A DNA stretch of 64,000 nt from Progne subis subis (Eukaryota; Chordata; Aves; Passeriformes; Hirundinidae). Below the pieces are notes generated by a model. That model ran no database searches. It was given only the letters and a program-made list of their open reading frames with translations, and was not told the origin of the DNA. Positions 11,921-25,667 of this stretch are shown one piece after another. The DNA is taken from assembly GCA_022316685.1 (NCBI GenBank), contig JAKJHU010000067.1:2046001-2110000 (forward strand), given 5' to 3'. Made by a program: the position numbers and the translations under genes. The stretch's first letter is position 1. Every line of letters starts with the position of its first letter.

Positions 11921-12403
11921 TTCACATACCTACTATAAAAAAAGCTAACATTATCACCCACCTCATCACCAGTGGTTCCATTGAATGTGTTGAATACAGT
12001 GTATACAGTTAATGTATATCCACATTTACATCCTTTTGAGTACGTGCAGCTGGGTGGCTACTAATGTTTTTCATAAGGAGTTTTTCACTAGATCTTTTAA
12101 GCATAGGAAGAATATAAAATGCGTATTCTGAACTGTGTCACAGAAATTAAGATATTTAATTCAGACTTGCATTAACTCATTAACTTGCTCAGCACATGAC
12201 ATCTTATTTTTTTGGAATTTATTGTATCACATTTTTTTTCTATATAAGCTTAAGAACAGGATTTTACCTCAGAATCAAGTAACTATAGAAAAAAGAATAG
12301 AAACTCTGCTGTTTCCTGATTATTCCACTAAAGTCTTAATTTTAAGCATCTTTCAATCTTCACATAAAATAAATCAAAAATCTTCCTAGATGAGTATGGC
12401 AAG

Positions 12404-12545
12404 CTTAAAAAAAACAAAAACAGAAACAGGAACAAAAACAAACAAAGAGAAAAAAACACACTAAAAAATTCCCCCACACAAATAAAAAATCCACACAAAA
12501 CCCCTCAAACAAACAAACAAACAAAACACCAACAAACCAACCCTT
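12404..12545. repeat. A/C-rich low-complexity tract with (CAAA)n
   Basis: About 140 bases built from A runs broken by C, G-poor on the plus strand, with a clean CAAA repeat near 12506-12530. The antisense frame 12405-12602, rich in F, C, V and L, is an artefact of this composition. Confidence 0.85.
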
Positions 12546-15322
12546 CTCAAATAACCAAGAATACTGAAGTGAGACACATGTTATGGATTGAAAATAGGAC
12601 AAGTAAAACCTGTAGCTATTGTAATATAAGATTTAATTGGCTAAGTAATGCATTTCTAATCTGATTAGGTAATTTGTTTCCTCAAAGAATCATTTTAGTC
12701 TTTATTTTCAGTAATAAAAAACAGATGCTTAAACCTTTCGGCCATACTGGACTATTCTCTTAAGTTTGCATCTTAAAGGAAAACTAAGAAATATATCCTA
12801 ACAACCTTCACAGGACAAAGCCTACTGTCTGATAAAAAGAAAAAGAAAAAAAAAAAGTTTAAATGACAGTTTAATGTCTTATATAGAAATTTGCCTGTAA
12901 ATCAACTAGAATCATTTTACTGGTGAGGACTGGGAGCAGGTTTTACTTTTATGCAAACAAATCTATAATTTCAATGAATGGCAAAAAATTCTAATGGCTT
13001 GCCTAGACACTTTAGCAATGCTCAGTGTGAGCAGTAGCTAAGTAAATCAATGTCTGTGTGCAAATATATGTAAGTCAATTCTATAGTGTTCTGGAGTTTA
13101 ATGATAATCAAAGCAAGGAAAAAATGATGATATGCTGATTTGTTTTGGGAAACCAACCCTGAATTTAATTTTAAATGTTGATTTGATTATTTTTCTTCAT
13201 ACTTATGCAAATTACATTAACAGGTTTTTGGGGGGACTTTTAATGTTTTGGTTTGGTTTACAGGGTTATAGTTTTCTTAGTGATGCAATGACTACTATGA
13301 CATCAAACAACAGCAAACACCCAGATCATAATAATTTTGAATCAAAATTAAAATTTAAAAATCAAAAGAATAAGGCTAAAATTTACATTAATTTTAATGG
13401 ATCCAAGATTTACACTCAGAATTTTCTGAAATTATTTTTGTAGATGGGTTTCCTTGAATTTATCATGTGAAAATAACAGTCTACAGGCGCATTGAAAAGC
13501 TCAGTTTAAGACAAACCCAAAACCTAACATAGCATTTTTGAGAATATTTGGAAAAATAAGTAATACATGGCAAAATATATGTGGTGTCTGAAAGTAACCT
13601 AATTAATATATTTTTTTTAAATACTAAGGTGTCTTAACCAAAAAGCCCAGCTACCCAAATAAACCTGCAAAGTATATGATGACAAAGTGGGCTGAAACCT
13701 CTGCATGATGCATAGCAAGAGATAAATCAATCAAACAAGGGATACAGTCTTAGAAAGCTCTGTTAAAAACTAATATAAATTAAGGATATTGTGATAAATC
13801 AAGCAGCAAGTGAATCAAAAGGAATTGAAGTACTGAAAAACAATCTTTTGCACTGACACTGAGGTTTGCCTAAAAGCATAAATCACAAAATAATATGACA
13901 AAAGCATTTTTAATATTTTTTAAAAATATATAAATATATATTTTTTTAATGATGCAAATATTGATTATATGTTATACAGATATTTGTAACTATTTCTTGG
14001 ACAGTGATAGTGGGTTCAGAACTTAATTGCACAGCACAAATACCAATGATAAAGAATTTTTAATAGTTAAGGCCTTGTTTCTCCAAGGGGAAGGAAAAAA
14101 AAAAAAAAAAAAAAAAGGTCAGTGTTAAAAGTAGTTATAACTTGTGATACAGATTGTAGCAAGCAGACCATTTTTAATAACTTGTTAAATTACATTATTT
14201 CATGAATTGGGATGATGTCAAACCTGAATCAATAGAAAGGAAGTTAATTCCTCCTGACTTTTGACAGAGCTTCCTGGAAGCTCTTTGAAGGTAGATTTCT
14301 GAAACACTATACCAAGAATACTAGACAACAGCACTTCACTTAGAGACTGATTTAATGTTGTGTCCAGTCTAGAGAAATTAAACTGATTCTGAGTTCAAGC
14401 ATACTGTGTTGGGACCTAGCTAGGTACAAGTCCTTGTCTTCTATTCCCTTGTTTGCTAAAAAAAACAAATCTAAATAGTTAGTTTTTAAAGATGATGTGA
14501 ATTTCTGCAGAGCCAAACAATCTCAGCAGTGAGCCCTGCAGGATCCCATCTAAATAAGAAACATCCCAGAAGGAAATTGAAGAATCAGCCTATAAAAAAG
14601 ACTGCAATAGTGCAAAAAAGTCAACAAGGGAATATCTTAATTAATGAGTAATTTTCTTGTGTACTTATTCAGTATGGAAAAAATTGGAATTTCAGGGTAG
14701 TACAAAAGAAGTTCCTTATTACAAACAAGGCAGAATGCATCAATTCTAGCTTTGTCCCAGTATACAGAATAACTTTTTAATTTATTCAATAAATTTCCAT
14801 TTCTTTAGGTGACACCATGACAGAGAAGTCAATAAGTCTTCACAGAAGTCTAACTGTATCTTCCTAATTCATTCAAATCTAACCAATTGCCTTCCCCTCA
14901 AAATCTAATATAAATAAAACTTCAGCAAACTTTCCACATGACCATCAAAGAAATTTCTACTCTATGACAAAATTAGCTAAAAAAAAAAAAGAAAAATGCT
15001 ACAGTGTATCAAAAAAAAAGTGTTCAAATTTTTAGAGGTGAATTTTCATCTATGTTATTTTATAATCAACACTTAGTAATAGGTAGATGCATTTACTTAA
15101 ACAATTACATTTCATAGTTACAAATTTAATTAAGCAGCATTACTCACACAGCATTTCATTTACATAACGCAATCTATTTTATACCAGTCTGAATTCCCCT
15201 TGTATAAAGCAAACCAGAGAATTCTTATTTTTATTATAGTATTTTTGATCATTTAGTCAAGGCAATGTTCTGGTTACAAGAAAGCAAGAAAACACTCATG
15301 CAAAACTAATTTTCTACTGCAA

Positions 15323-15345
15323 TTTTTTTTTTTTTTTTTTTTTTT
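15323..15345. repeat. Poly(T) tract, 23 bases
   Basis: Uninterrupted T run. No clear retrosequence adjoins it. Confidence 0.85.
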
Positions 15346-15565
15346 AAAGTTGAAAAGATTCAATGGGATTAACATTTTCTGCAACAATAGCAGCAATAGT
15401 TATATATGCTGGCATGCTCTTTTACAGTATTAACCTTCATTCAAAGTGCTCTATGTAATATATGCCTCTCATTAAAAGCAGCAGTGAATCCTTTCAAAAT
15501 CACTCTTTTAGCAAAACGTGAATTTGATGCTTATCTCTGCTATATAAATGTTGATGAATAATTCT

Positions 15566-16046
15566 GAGAATCACAGAATTACAGAAGGGTTGAGGTTGGA
15601 CGGAGCCTCTGGAGATCATGTTGTTCAACACCTTGGCACAAACTAGAGCTGTTTTCCAAGGATCATTTGTGGGCAACTTTTGAATATCTCCAAGGATGAA
15701 AACTTCACAATACCCCTGGAAAACTTTCCTCACTTCTCAGTCACCCCCACAGTGTTTCCTGTATTTCAGGCAGAACCTCCTTTTTTTAAGTTTGTACCTA
15801 TTGCCTCTCATCCTGTCACTGAGCACCATTGAAAAGAGTCTGGCTCTGTCCTCTTCATGCCCTCCCATAAGGTATTTACATACTTACATACCATCCCTTT
15901 AGGGCTGGTCTTCTCCAGGATAAGCAGCCTCACTTCTATCAGCCTTTCCTCATATTTGAGGTGCTCCAATTCCTTATTCATTTCAGTGGTCTATTGCTGG
16001 GCTCTGTCCGGTACATTCATGTCTCCCTTCTTGTTCAGGATAAGTG
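15566..16046 (-). mobile_element. CR1 LINE, antisense, 3' portion
   Basis: Begins with GAGAATCACAGAATTACAGA, the antisense 3' octamer end, then GGTTGAGGTTGGACGGAGCC. It passes CATCCTGTCACTGAGCACCA and CTTCTCCAGGATAAGCAGCC and ends around GTTCAGGA near 16040. It is 5'-truncated and has no coding capacity. Frames 15500-15733, 15696-15902 and 15857-16060 lie in it. Confidence 0.92.
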
Positions 16047-16308
16047 AAATAATTTGTTGAAGGAAGATACAATCTCTTAGGCTTAAGTCTGAATGAGATG
16101 ACAGATAAAGGCTGAATTTCATTGTGCTTCATGGCAGAGATTATATTCCTCTCCCAAATCTATAAACAGTGTCTGAGGCTGTCTTGGAGAAGACATTAAA
16201 GAATCTCTACATCCTGTGTAGGCAAGAACCACAAATACAGTGAAGGAATTCTGTGGACAAATGTCTTAATTTTAAACTATAATTGTTCAAGATTTTTGGA
16301 GGGACATT

Positions 16309-16839
16309 TGTGGTGGTGCAGAAGTGTTTTATTAGGTTTTTATAAGAAGTTTATGTTATGGTTCATTTCACTGTATCCCCAATTCTGTATCCCTTTTGTG
16401 TTGTCTGTATAACAAGGTGTTTTGTGTCAGTCCTCCCACCCCCACCTGACTTGTAACATCCCCTCTGCCCATCCCTCGCTCTGGGGCAGCCTGTCTGTCT
16501 CTCTAGGGGTCCCTCCCAGGTTGCGAAATCTCAGGGAAAGGGCTTCAGGTGATAGGTCCCTCAGGGGGAAATTCCTTTCCTCTGGAGGTGGTTGGTCAGA
16601 GGCTTGGGGGTGGGCACACCTTGTTACCCCCTGAATCCCCTGATTTGTTGTCTTGTTGTAACCCCTCTGGAACCCCTCCCCTGCTTATAAGGTAGCAGAG
16701 AGACTCTCTCAGTCTCTCAGCTCCTCACTGGACTGAGGTTGGACCAGCTGTGGACTTCTGCAGCTGGCCTGAATAAACATCTTTTAACCTGCAAAGCCAA
16801 GAGCCAGCCTTTTCTTCTGCTGCCATTGATGTCACGACA
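16309..16839 (+). mobile_element. LTR of an endogenous retrovirus, sense orientation
   Basis: A 531-bp LTR-like unit with ends TGTGGTG and CACGACA (inverted repeat TGTSGTG). A TATA box (CTTATAAGG) lies at 16683-16691 and AATAAA at 16772-16777, with a CT-rich likely transcription start between. The U3 is C-rich and the body is much GC-richer than its surroundings. No target duplication is visible at both ends: the bases after 16839 (CTAGT) do not repeat those before 16309. This agrees with extra retroviral sequence to the right. The family is not assigned. Confidence 0.8.
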
Positions 16840-17000
16840 CTAGTTGGTCCAGCTGCTGAGAAGCTGACCCAGCAGGTGATAGCCTGCGTGCCCCCTGGCT
16901 TGGGAACTTCTGTGGCTGTGTTGACCCAAGCTAGCCAGAGGTCATCTCCCGCCTGGAGCAGGGACAGAACCAGACACAGAGATTAAAAGGGGAAGTGGAG
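16840..17000 (+). mobile_element. Possible retroviral leader next to the LTR
   Basis: GC-rich sequence continues past the LTR end for about 160 bases before the composition returns to background. A TGG trinucleotide at 16845-16847, five bases after the LTR, is where a tRNA primer-binding site could begin, but I cannot match the following bases to a particular tRNA. I infer a 5' LTR with a stub of leader, the rest of the provirus being deleted. The right border is approximate. Confidence 0.45.
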
Positions 17001-20000
17001 TCTTTTAGCAGTTCTTTCCCTTGCTCTCATACTATTGCTTTTATCAAGATGCTCAAGTCAAGCTAATATACTTTGCAACTCCAAAAGAAGGATCTCCACC
17101 CCTCTATTTCTTCCTGACCTTTGGCATTAATGGGAAACTTGTTCCCCTCCTTGCTTTTTGGTGGAACTGACATTTGGTTAATGATGTTGGAAGTTCATTT
17201 AGCTCACTGGACTGTCAGAAAACTTTTTTTCTGTTTCACTTGTTGGGTTAACTTTCTGCAAAACTAGTAAATTGAAATGTTGTAGTGTGTGGTCAGGCTA
17301 GGAGGAGACAGAGGGGAACTGAGTAGGAGCCTTGGGTAAGAGCAAGATATCCCTTTTTGCAGAGCATAGAGTCACTCTGTCAGCTCATCCCATCTCCTCT
17401 AAGTTCTATATGCTCTCCTCTACAGAAGGATCTTTCCCATCAGTGGGGTCAATGGGCACACTTCTTTCCTTAACTTCTCTCTTACACAGGTAGTTCTTTG
17501 TTATCTGGAGCTCACTCTTTTCCAGATTAATATTTTCAGTGGGCTCTCACTGGTCTATCATTGTTAGCTCTTCTTTCAAATGCCATATATCCTGTTAACA
17601 GTGCACTACTGACTAGTTTATTCTGGATAATTTGAAAGTCTCCAGCCAACAGGGACATTATCATAAAAGGTGGAGCTTATCAAGACAGCTGTAATCAAAA
17701 GTATTCATTAAAAAAAACCAACCAAACAAAAACCAATTAAGAACTCAGCTTGGATTAAATTTCTGCCTAATATTGCATAAAGGTTAAACCAGTTGCCCTT
17801 TATGACAAGGAATAGATATATTTTCTTCTCTTGATACTGCTAGATCTCCTTTTGTGACTATGGTAATGTCATACACATTCCGTTAATTCCTCATGTTTAC
17901 CTTTAAGCCAGTCCTTTGAGTCTTAGTGCTTTCAAATTTCTATCTATAGTATATAAATACAATAAATAATCACAATCCCAACAGTGCTACTGTTTAGTAT
18001 TACAGCCTTGCACTTATTGGATGCCTAGAAAGGCGAGAATAAGGTAGAAATTATTGTATTTGGTCTTCTTATTACATTGAGAAGAATCTTCGTGAAACAG
18101 ATAAATATTCTGAAAATAACAAAAAGCAGTATCAAAATTACAGAGAACTGACTGAAAGTTAGTTGTGAAAACACAATTTGTGAAAAAACAATTAAGGATG
18201 AAGAAGTCATCACTGGCAGTCTCAAATATCAATATTATGTTCCACAAAGCCACAGAATATTTTCTTATCCTACCCCACGGTAGGGCCATCACCAAGTGGA
18301 AGGAAAGCCCTGGCATAACAGGTTACAATTTCTTTTCTCTCATTTATTTCCCATCACAAAAGTTACCCAGATGCTCCCTTCTCTCAACTTATTCTTCTTC
18401 TAATAGTGATATACAGACAAAAATATTTACATTGACATGCGCATAATGAACCATTATGAAGAAATTGGAAGATAAACTAACATTAGACTTGCTCAGACTC
18501 CTGTGTTTTTACAAAAAATTATATATCTCTATTTAGTACTTACCCACACTATTTTTTCCTGCCGTAATAATTTCTCACTTTTACTAATTTTTTTCCTCCC
18601 AGAAATACTGTTTTCCAAAGTACCATGGATTGAGAGCACACACCAGTATCAATTCCTGAATTGTAAAGCTTTTTACATTCTTTTTCTGTAACTGAATATG
18701 AAAAAGTATTGAACTAGTACAGAAAGCATTGAAAGGAACAAAGGCAGAAAGATTGTCTTCATCAGAGTTGGATCAAAATTTAGTTTTAAATTAAAGCCAC
18801 TGCTGTCTCCTCTCACAACAAATGTAAACCTATGGAAGAAGAGTATGTTCTTTGAATAATTAAGTCTGGGAATCTCTGCCTAATAATTACTCTAACACAT
18901 CTTTTGATCCAGAGATAAATTAATTTGTGATTTTTGTCTGCTACTTTGCATAAATTGATACCCAAACCATCAAATCTGGATATGATTTTAGATGTATAAC
19001 AAAAAAATCTCAGAATTACTTAAATGGAATATTTTGTATGTGCATTAGTTGCTATAATGAGGAAAGCAAAGAAATCAGTCAAATAATTTTCATTATTCTT
19101 GTTCCAATTCTGTTTACAAGAAATAAAACACATTGGTTCACATGATACATTACTGTAATTTGAAAAAACATAATTTAGTACTTGTGCTGAAAAAATGTGA
19201 CATTTATATAAATTTTGATGTATGAAGTTAGCCTTTAAAGGAGTGAGGAAGAATGATATACCAGACACTCAAGTCAAATAATCATTCCACAGAAAAGAAA
19301 AAAAAAAAGGAAAAAATAAAATAAAAAGACAACCCCCTTTTTAAAATAAAACAAATATTTTCTATTGAATGTGCTTGTCTGAACATATCACTAGATATTA
19401 CAATTTTGATTCTGTCAACTGAAGATTTAAAAAGTAGGGAGATTTCTCCTTTGCTGAATAATATCTGAATATTATCTAATATCTGCTGAATAAACTCTCA
19501 ATTATATAAACTGGAGTGATACCAGGAATATTTAAGTCAGGAGAGGGCCCTGTGTTATAGAATTTACCTGACCTGGTTATGTTCATGAGGAAAAAGTACT
19601 TGTATAAGAGAAAATCACTTTTGTGGATACAGGACTGCGCATGACTCACTTAACTATTTGAAAATGGAGCACTATATTCTTCAAGGCAAAGATTGTAGAA
19701 TTGTTACAAGAAAAAATAAAAGGAGGGTCCTCAATGTTTCTGACATTGCTGAGATGTAGCAGGTAAGACAAGGGGAACTTCACTGATAAATTAATGCCCT
19801 CATTCTCCAGAAAACAGCAACTCTGAGTCATGGATAGAAACACTTCATAACAATTTAACAAATGTCTGGGAAGGACCAGGCAATGCACCTCTTCAGATTT
19901 TTTTTCTTATTATTTTTAAAAAATCCAGTCCCTAGAACAAACCAGATTATTTGTATATAGACAGGAACAATTAACTGGAAACTGTACATTTATTATTTAA

Positions 20001-20811
20001 AAATAACTTTTATCCTTTATGTAATTTGCTTAGACCTCATGAATCCTTGTCATTGTCAGATGTCTTTAATTTGTCTCAATTTTTTTCCTCAGATATTTGT
20101 TGATTTGGTTTTCATAATAGTTATTGTCAACAAGATATCATGAGGGGATACACCCTCTGACATGTACTTTCAAGAAAAGCAGCAAGAATTTTTAATAAAA
20201 TATGTGAAGCTTATCACGTAATGCTTCAGATAGCATAGACGGAAAACCCTATTTTAAAAAGAAAAACAAAAAATTACTGCATTTCAGGCTCTTAAAATAA
20301 CTAAGTCTTTCCTTTTCATGGAATACCATGTAAACTTGGATAAAATCCAGAGCATCAGGATGCCTGGGGTTTTGTTCTTCAAAATACTAAATTATATTGG
20401 GCCTTCCAGCACAAGGTCTTTATCTGGAAGTGGTGTTTACTTTCAAAGGCAGATTGTTTCTTGTGTAGATGGTGATTTTAATTGTAGTCAAAAGGAAATC
20501 TATGCATATTTTAACATACATCTGAGATATTCTGTTGAGTTGATACCTGCAGTGAGACATAAATGTCAGAGAATTAAGGATTTTTAGAGGGGTTAAGATT
20601 TTAGTTAAAAATAAGCTTTGCTGAAATTCACTAAGGTAGATAGGTAGGCTGTGCTGAAATTAAAAGTTAGTAATTAACTATGAGAAATTGGGTTTGAGAT
20701 CACTCTTCCATATTAGAATAACTGATTACTTGTCAACTTTATGTTTGGTTAGCTGTGTTTATAATGAAGAATATAGAAACTGATAAATAGCTTTTAGGAA
20801 CATAAGACAAT
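17001..20811. other. Mostly single-copy AT-rich region, no supported gene
   Basis: About 3.8 kb. 17010-17600 is slightly GC-richer with pyrimidine-rich patches and may contain old repeat remnants I cannot classify. The rest is AT-rich with short, domain-free frames (18014-18316, 18165-18446, 19020-19268, 20318-20587). Confidence 0.55.
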
Positions 20812-21235
20812 TGTAGGCCTCCTCTGCCCAGAAACCCATTGAATGGTCAGGAAGACAGGAAATAGGAATCCTACCAAGGGTTCATTTATCACATTTGCAT
20901 TGAAAAGGTAGAAAGGTCAGAACAAGGAAGACTTCTTTATTTCCTCATTTTGGGGACCCCTCCCCATGAAAAGGACCACTGACCCATTTCAAAGAACAAA
21001 CTACGCATACTTTATGGATTTTTAGCTAATTACCATATGAAGTGGGGAATGGGATGGACCAGGTTTATGAATATGCATTTGTGTTTTGGGTATTCAATGT
21101 TTTTGTAAATAAAAGGACTCTGTAATCACCTGTAAATTGCACTGTGAATTTGGGAGCTATCCTGCATGCTGTCCATCTCCATAATAAACATGCCCTTTCT
21201 AGTTTTAAACTGTTAGAGAGTTTTTGTCCATCACA
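20812..21235 (+). mobile_element. Candidate old LTR
   Basis: A block with LTR-like order: a TGTAGG start at 20812, a TATA-like AATAAAAGG at about 21108, AATAAA at 21183-21188, and an end in CCATCACA at 21235. The spacing of about 75 bases from TATA-like box to AATAAA is similar to the LTR at 6655. No target duplication is visible (ACAAT before, GTTGG after) and no internal retroviral sequence follows. It could instead be single-copy DNA with chance signals. Confidence 0.4.
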
Positions 21236-24200
21236 GTTGGGTATCGATACTAGATCAATACCCATATTTTCTTTAATAAGTCAGCAGTGTAATATTTCTT
21301 GCCTTATCAAAAACAGACTACTCAGGAAAAAATATTTTCTAAATTACCACCCAGGATAAATGATAATGATAATGATAATTTTTGAAATTTTTGGTTATAA
21401 TTTACTCCTTTCTGGTTTCTATTAATTAATCTACTGAATATTATGTGAATTGCCAGATTATTGCAGAAGTGCTTGATGCAGTGAATATAAATATTTTTAA
21501 AATACCCAGGCTCATTTTTCCTCCAAGGATAATGAATTAATGCTGAAAATGATATTGAATACAAATATGGTTAGGCATTAAAATAAGGGAATTATTCCTC
21601 AATGAAACTTTTTATTAGCTTGTTATCAAAATATGTTTTCAAGGTTTAATTTTTAAATTTTATCATTCTGGACCATAAAATAAAAATATTAATTATTGTG
21701 TTAAATAGAGTTAGGTCAGGTTGTCACAGCCCTTGGTAAATGTGAATGTGGGGAGCTGAAAACCCTCATTAAAAACAATATTTAATTTGAGGAGACAGTT
21801 TCCTAAGAATATCTGGTTTAAATGTGTACTGACAAAGATTGTTATTTGAGGCTCTTCTTTGTTACATGCTTACCTTTCCTAAAGCGCCATAGTTCTGAAC
21901 ATGAATTTTGGTCACTGAAAAGTCATTGAAAAAATCTTGAGCATAAGGCTTATATATATATATATATATGTCACTAAATATAGGCATATACACCAAAGCT
22001 TTCCTTGATTTCTTCTCTATTTTTTTTAGAAAATAAATGCATTTAAAAATATAAGTAGTGTATTTTATAGTGGACATTTCCATCCCAAATATATTAATTT
22101 TACTGTGAAACTATCTCTAAAAGGAGAAAAAGGTGATTAGTTCGTGTGTGACTAAAGAATATACATCTTCAGCTGGCCAGACAAATCCCATCCAAAGATA
22201 TACCCTATAGGTTTTGAATGGACTTAAGCAACTGAGTTGCAAATAAGCTCTTCTGAAATCCACACTATGTTTTTATATCATTTGACTTCATGCTGGTAAA
22301 TTTTAGATACTTAAAGAAGTAACTGACCTACAGAGCTTATCACTCTTAAGTGCCTTCTGTGTTCAGTGAATAGATCTCGAGATGTTCCTACAGTTTTTTT
22401 TCTTTTTTTTTCTTTTTTTTTATTTTGTACTGTAGAAAGAACACAAAATTAAAATATGCATAATTTTTATATCTCATTTAAATGCCTACACTCCATTGCA
22501 TTAAATAATGATACATGTTTATTTAGAATTATATTAAAAGGCAGGGAATAAGACTCATTTCAGCAAGGAAATGGATTATAGGTAGATGGACATCTGCCCC
22601 TGGAGCTGAGCTAAATGTGTCTATTCTTTTTGTAACTAGACATCAAGAGTACAATTCCATTTTGCTGTAAAGTAGATATGAGTAACATGCAAAATTAATC
22701 TATTTTTGTCCATGATCACAGTATCTTAACACATGAACACCCTTAACTATTATTAACAAATATAATCTCATCTATCTGGGGCAATAGTAATGAAAAAAAT
22801 CAACCAACCCCAAATTTAGTAAAATTTTCCTAGGTATGGAATTAAAAAGGTTTTCAATAAGGCTATTGGGAAGATGTCATATCTGTCCACTTGCTTTGGA
22901 AAGCTAAGACCCTTGTGCTCAGCCCATTCTGAGGACTTTTCAATGAGCAGCCTGCTGGTTTGGAGGGCAGTCCAACTGGCTTGTTCAGGGTCAGAAGCCA
23001 ACAGCTCAAGACTCCTTCCCAGGTCTCCACACTTTTATTCTAGTACGTTACCTTCTAATGGTGAATGCCAGTGTCCTTGAAGGACTAGCACTAACAGCAT
23101 AACACTCATTATATACAATGGTAACAGAAAATTGTGACAGATGAAGTTTAAAGGATTGCTGGTGATAATACAGGACTGCAAAAATGTATTCAAAGTAATA
23201 CAGAGACAAGCTTCAGTCACCTATCAAAGCCAGCTTGAGATAGTCAATCAGTGCATGTAGAGTATGGATCTTACTCAGTATTTATTAAGGAGACAGCTTC
23301 AGCTTGTTGACTGGTCCCAGAAGTTACAATGGAGCCTTCCCTAACTTCTCATTCCTAACGTAATTTCATACTATTTCTGTATGTTTAGGTGGAACTTGAG
23401 TGACTGTTCATATCTATCTTTGTTACTGATTGGTGCAAAATTCTCTTGTTTCACTCTTGAAAGTACAGTCAATATAATACAGACACTTCCTCCACGAAGG
23501 CTGGTCATACCTTGGGGGTGCATAACTTTGGGATGGCAGTGTGCATTAGTTAAACTAGATTATAATGATTTCATCCGAAGAGAGTATTTTCGCCATAGTC
23601 GCTAGTTAGCCATAAAACACCTCTCTCCCTCAGCTGAAGTCTGCCACTAGTTTTGTCAGTTGAAAAGTACCGTCAAGTTCCCCTTCTTTCAAGGATTCCA
23701 CCAGAGCCTGGACTTCGCGCCACCCTCCCCTTTCTTCCCTTAGCATAATGCTTACAGATGTAGATTAGGTGTGTGGGGAATCTTGTGGCTTAAGTTTCAG
23801 GTATGCCAACCTCATTCTCTCCAGGGAGTAAAATTGCATTTCATCCTATAATTTCCATGCTGTTATAACTTCTGTCAATATGAGCATATAACGTCCCAAT
23901 TTCCTCTAATTTTACCCTTATCCATCTTTACACAGGCACTCATTAAGTAACATGAATAAAACTGCAAATAATTTGTCTACTTCCAATTATTCAGGGCTCA
24001 AGCAGTGTTGAAACATTCTTGGTGTGTTCAAATATCCTTTATGACACAATGTGTTTTTCTCCTTTTCTGATAGCACCATGAAGCTTGAAATGACCTTTCA
24101 TCCCACAAAAAGGAACAAATACTTTAATTTATGCAGTAAATTAAACAATTTATGGGCTATCTCAAGTAAAACACAGTCTGATCTAGAGAGGCTGTGAACA

Positions 24201-25667
24201 AGGTAGACTTACACCTTTTGGATATACTACAGATGTACCCTCAGAAATGCAGCTATAAATCCTTACTGTACATAAATAGTTCAAAAATAAATAATAGTTT
24301 TTATATTAGCAGAGTTTATAACCTAAATATAGTCTTTGAGGTATCTGTTTAAAAAGATCCATGTCTTAAATTAAGTTTTCCTTTTTGTAATTGCAAAGGT
24401 TGAACTGGAAATAATAAAGCACTATTTCTCTTTGTTTTCTACTATTGTAGGTTGCACCACCCTTGGGATTTGTCTTTCACCTATCCAAAGATTTTATTAC
24501 AATATTTAATACAGCTCTATGATGTATCTTCTGTATTAAATGAATTACTACAAGAAATATTTTTGTACCTTACATTTCTTCTTTAGTTGGTTTGATCTGT
24601 GACAGGCTGGTTTCAGTAGATCAAAAGATTGTAAATTGTTAACTCATGAGCTGATTGAAACATTGCAGCACTATAAATTCTTGTGATAGATTTCCTTGTA
24701 TCAAAATGAGTTAGTTTATAGTTGTTTTTTTTTTTTTTGCATGGAATGATATTGACAAAAAAAAAAAGTTAGTTTACACAGTCTAGTATAAAATCCTTGT
24801 TTGCTTCATCAAACTTCAGTACTATATATGCTCATGGTACTTTAGCAGAGTGCATTAGGTGGCATCTTTTTTTTCCCTAGACAGAAGCATAAATTCTAAT
24901 TTAAATCATTGCTTGAAGATTTTACATGTGTAATATTAAAAAGAGGTTTCAGAAGAAGGACAGGACCAAAGTTGTAAAAACTACTTTTTCTGCAGATAAA
25001 AATAAAACCGACAAAAAAAAAAAAAAAAACTGGTGTTTTTGTTGTTGTTGTTTTTTTTTTTCCTATGGAGAGAATTATAGGATTAATTTTATAAGAATTT
25101 CCAGATGCTTTGATTTTTTTTTTTTAATAGCTCAATGTTTTCTTTCATTTCAATATTATTTATGAGCTAGACTATCTCAGAACAGAAAATTTGGTATAAC
25201 TAGTTTCTAGCCTTTTTTTCATTCAGCTGGGCACTTGTCCATTGCTCTGCACTGCTCATACAAGTGTATGTGTATATATGTCTAGAAGTAGTTAGGAAAA
25301 TCATTCCCATTATATATAATCCAAAAACCTATAACTGTCTTTATATCACAGGTTAGGGGTAAAGCTGATGGAAAATAGATGAGTATCATGTAGAATCTGA
25401 AACTGTTTGCACCTGTTTAATCACTAGTAAAAATACCTGCTGAATGACAACAAATGCAATATACCTAATATGTAAGTGAAAAAGCAAGTTAATAAGGGGG
25501 GTTGATCATTTTTATTAATTTTTGTTACTTCTATTTCTGTTCTGCTCTCAATCCCCTACCATTCACACCCTGCCCTACCCCACCTCACCTTGCCCCACCC
25601 CGTTCTGTCCTGTCCTTCTCTCTATCCAAGTCAACATTAGAAAAATATTGAAACTACTGATTTTCTC
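21236..25667. other. AT-rich region with a few GC-richer patches, no supported gene
   Basis: About 4.4 kb with no recognised transposon. 22880-23090 and 23380-23740 are GC-richer and carry a few CpGs (for example TTTCGCCATAGTCGC, CTTCGCGCCACC). They may be conserved noncoding DNA, old repeat remnants or unrecognised exons; the 74-codon frame 23381-23605 has no known domain. Simple tracts: TA run 21951-21969, T9C-type tract near 22396-22424, A17 near 25013, T12 near 25050, and a CCCTACCCCACC-type tract near 25570-25620. Confidence 0.5.
21951..21969. repeat. (TA)n microsatellite
   Basis: A perfect TA run of about nine and a half units. Confidence 0.85.

Larger units (their letters stand above)
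10881..15565. other. AT-rich single-copy region, no supported gene
   Basis: About 4.7 kb of AT-rich DNA. It holds simple tracts (T-rich with a local duplication at 11840-11920, A/C-rich low complexity at 12404-12545, A22 near 14095, T23 at 15323-15345) and no recognised transposon. Open frames such as 13132-13443 (103 codons) are AT-driven, rich in N, K, F and I, with no domain. Confidence 0.6.

Noticed and set aside
11742..12012. Small hydrophobic, F-rich proteins
   Set aside because: Translations of T homopolymers flanking the 36-bp duplication.
13132..13443. 103-codon plus-strand frame
   Set aside because: AT-driven composition (N, K, F and I rich), no domain, no splice or promoter context, in AT-rich DNA.
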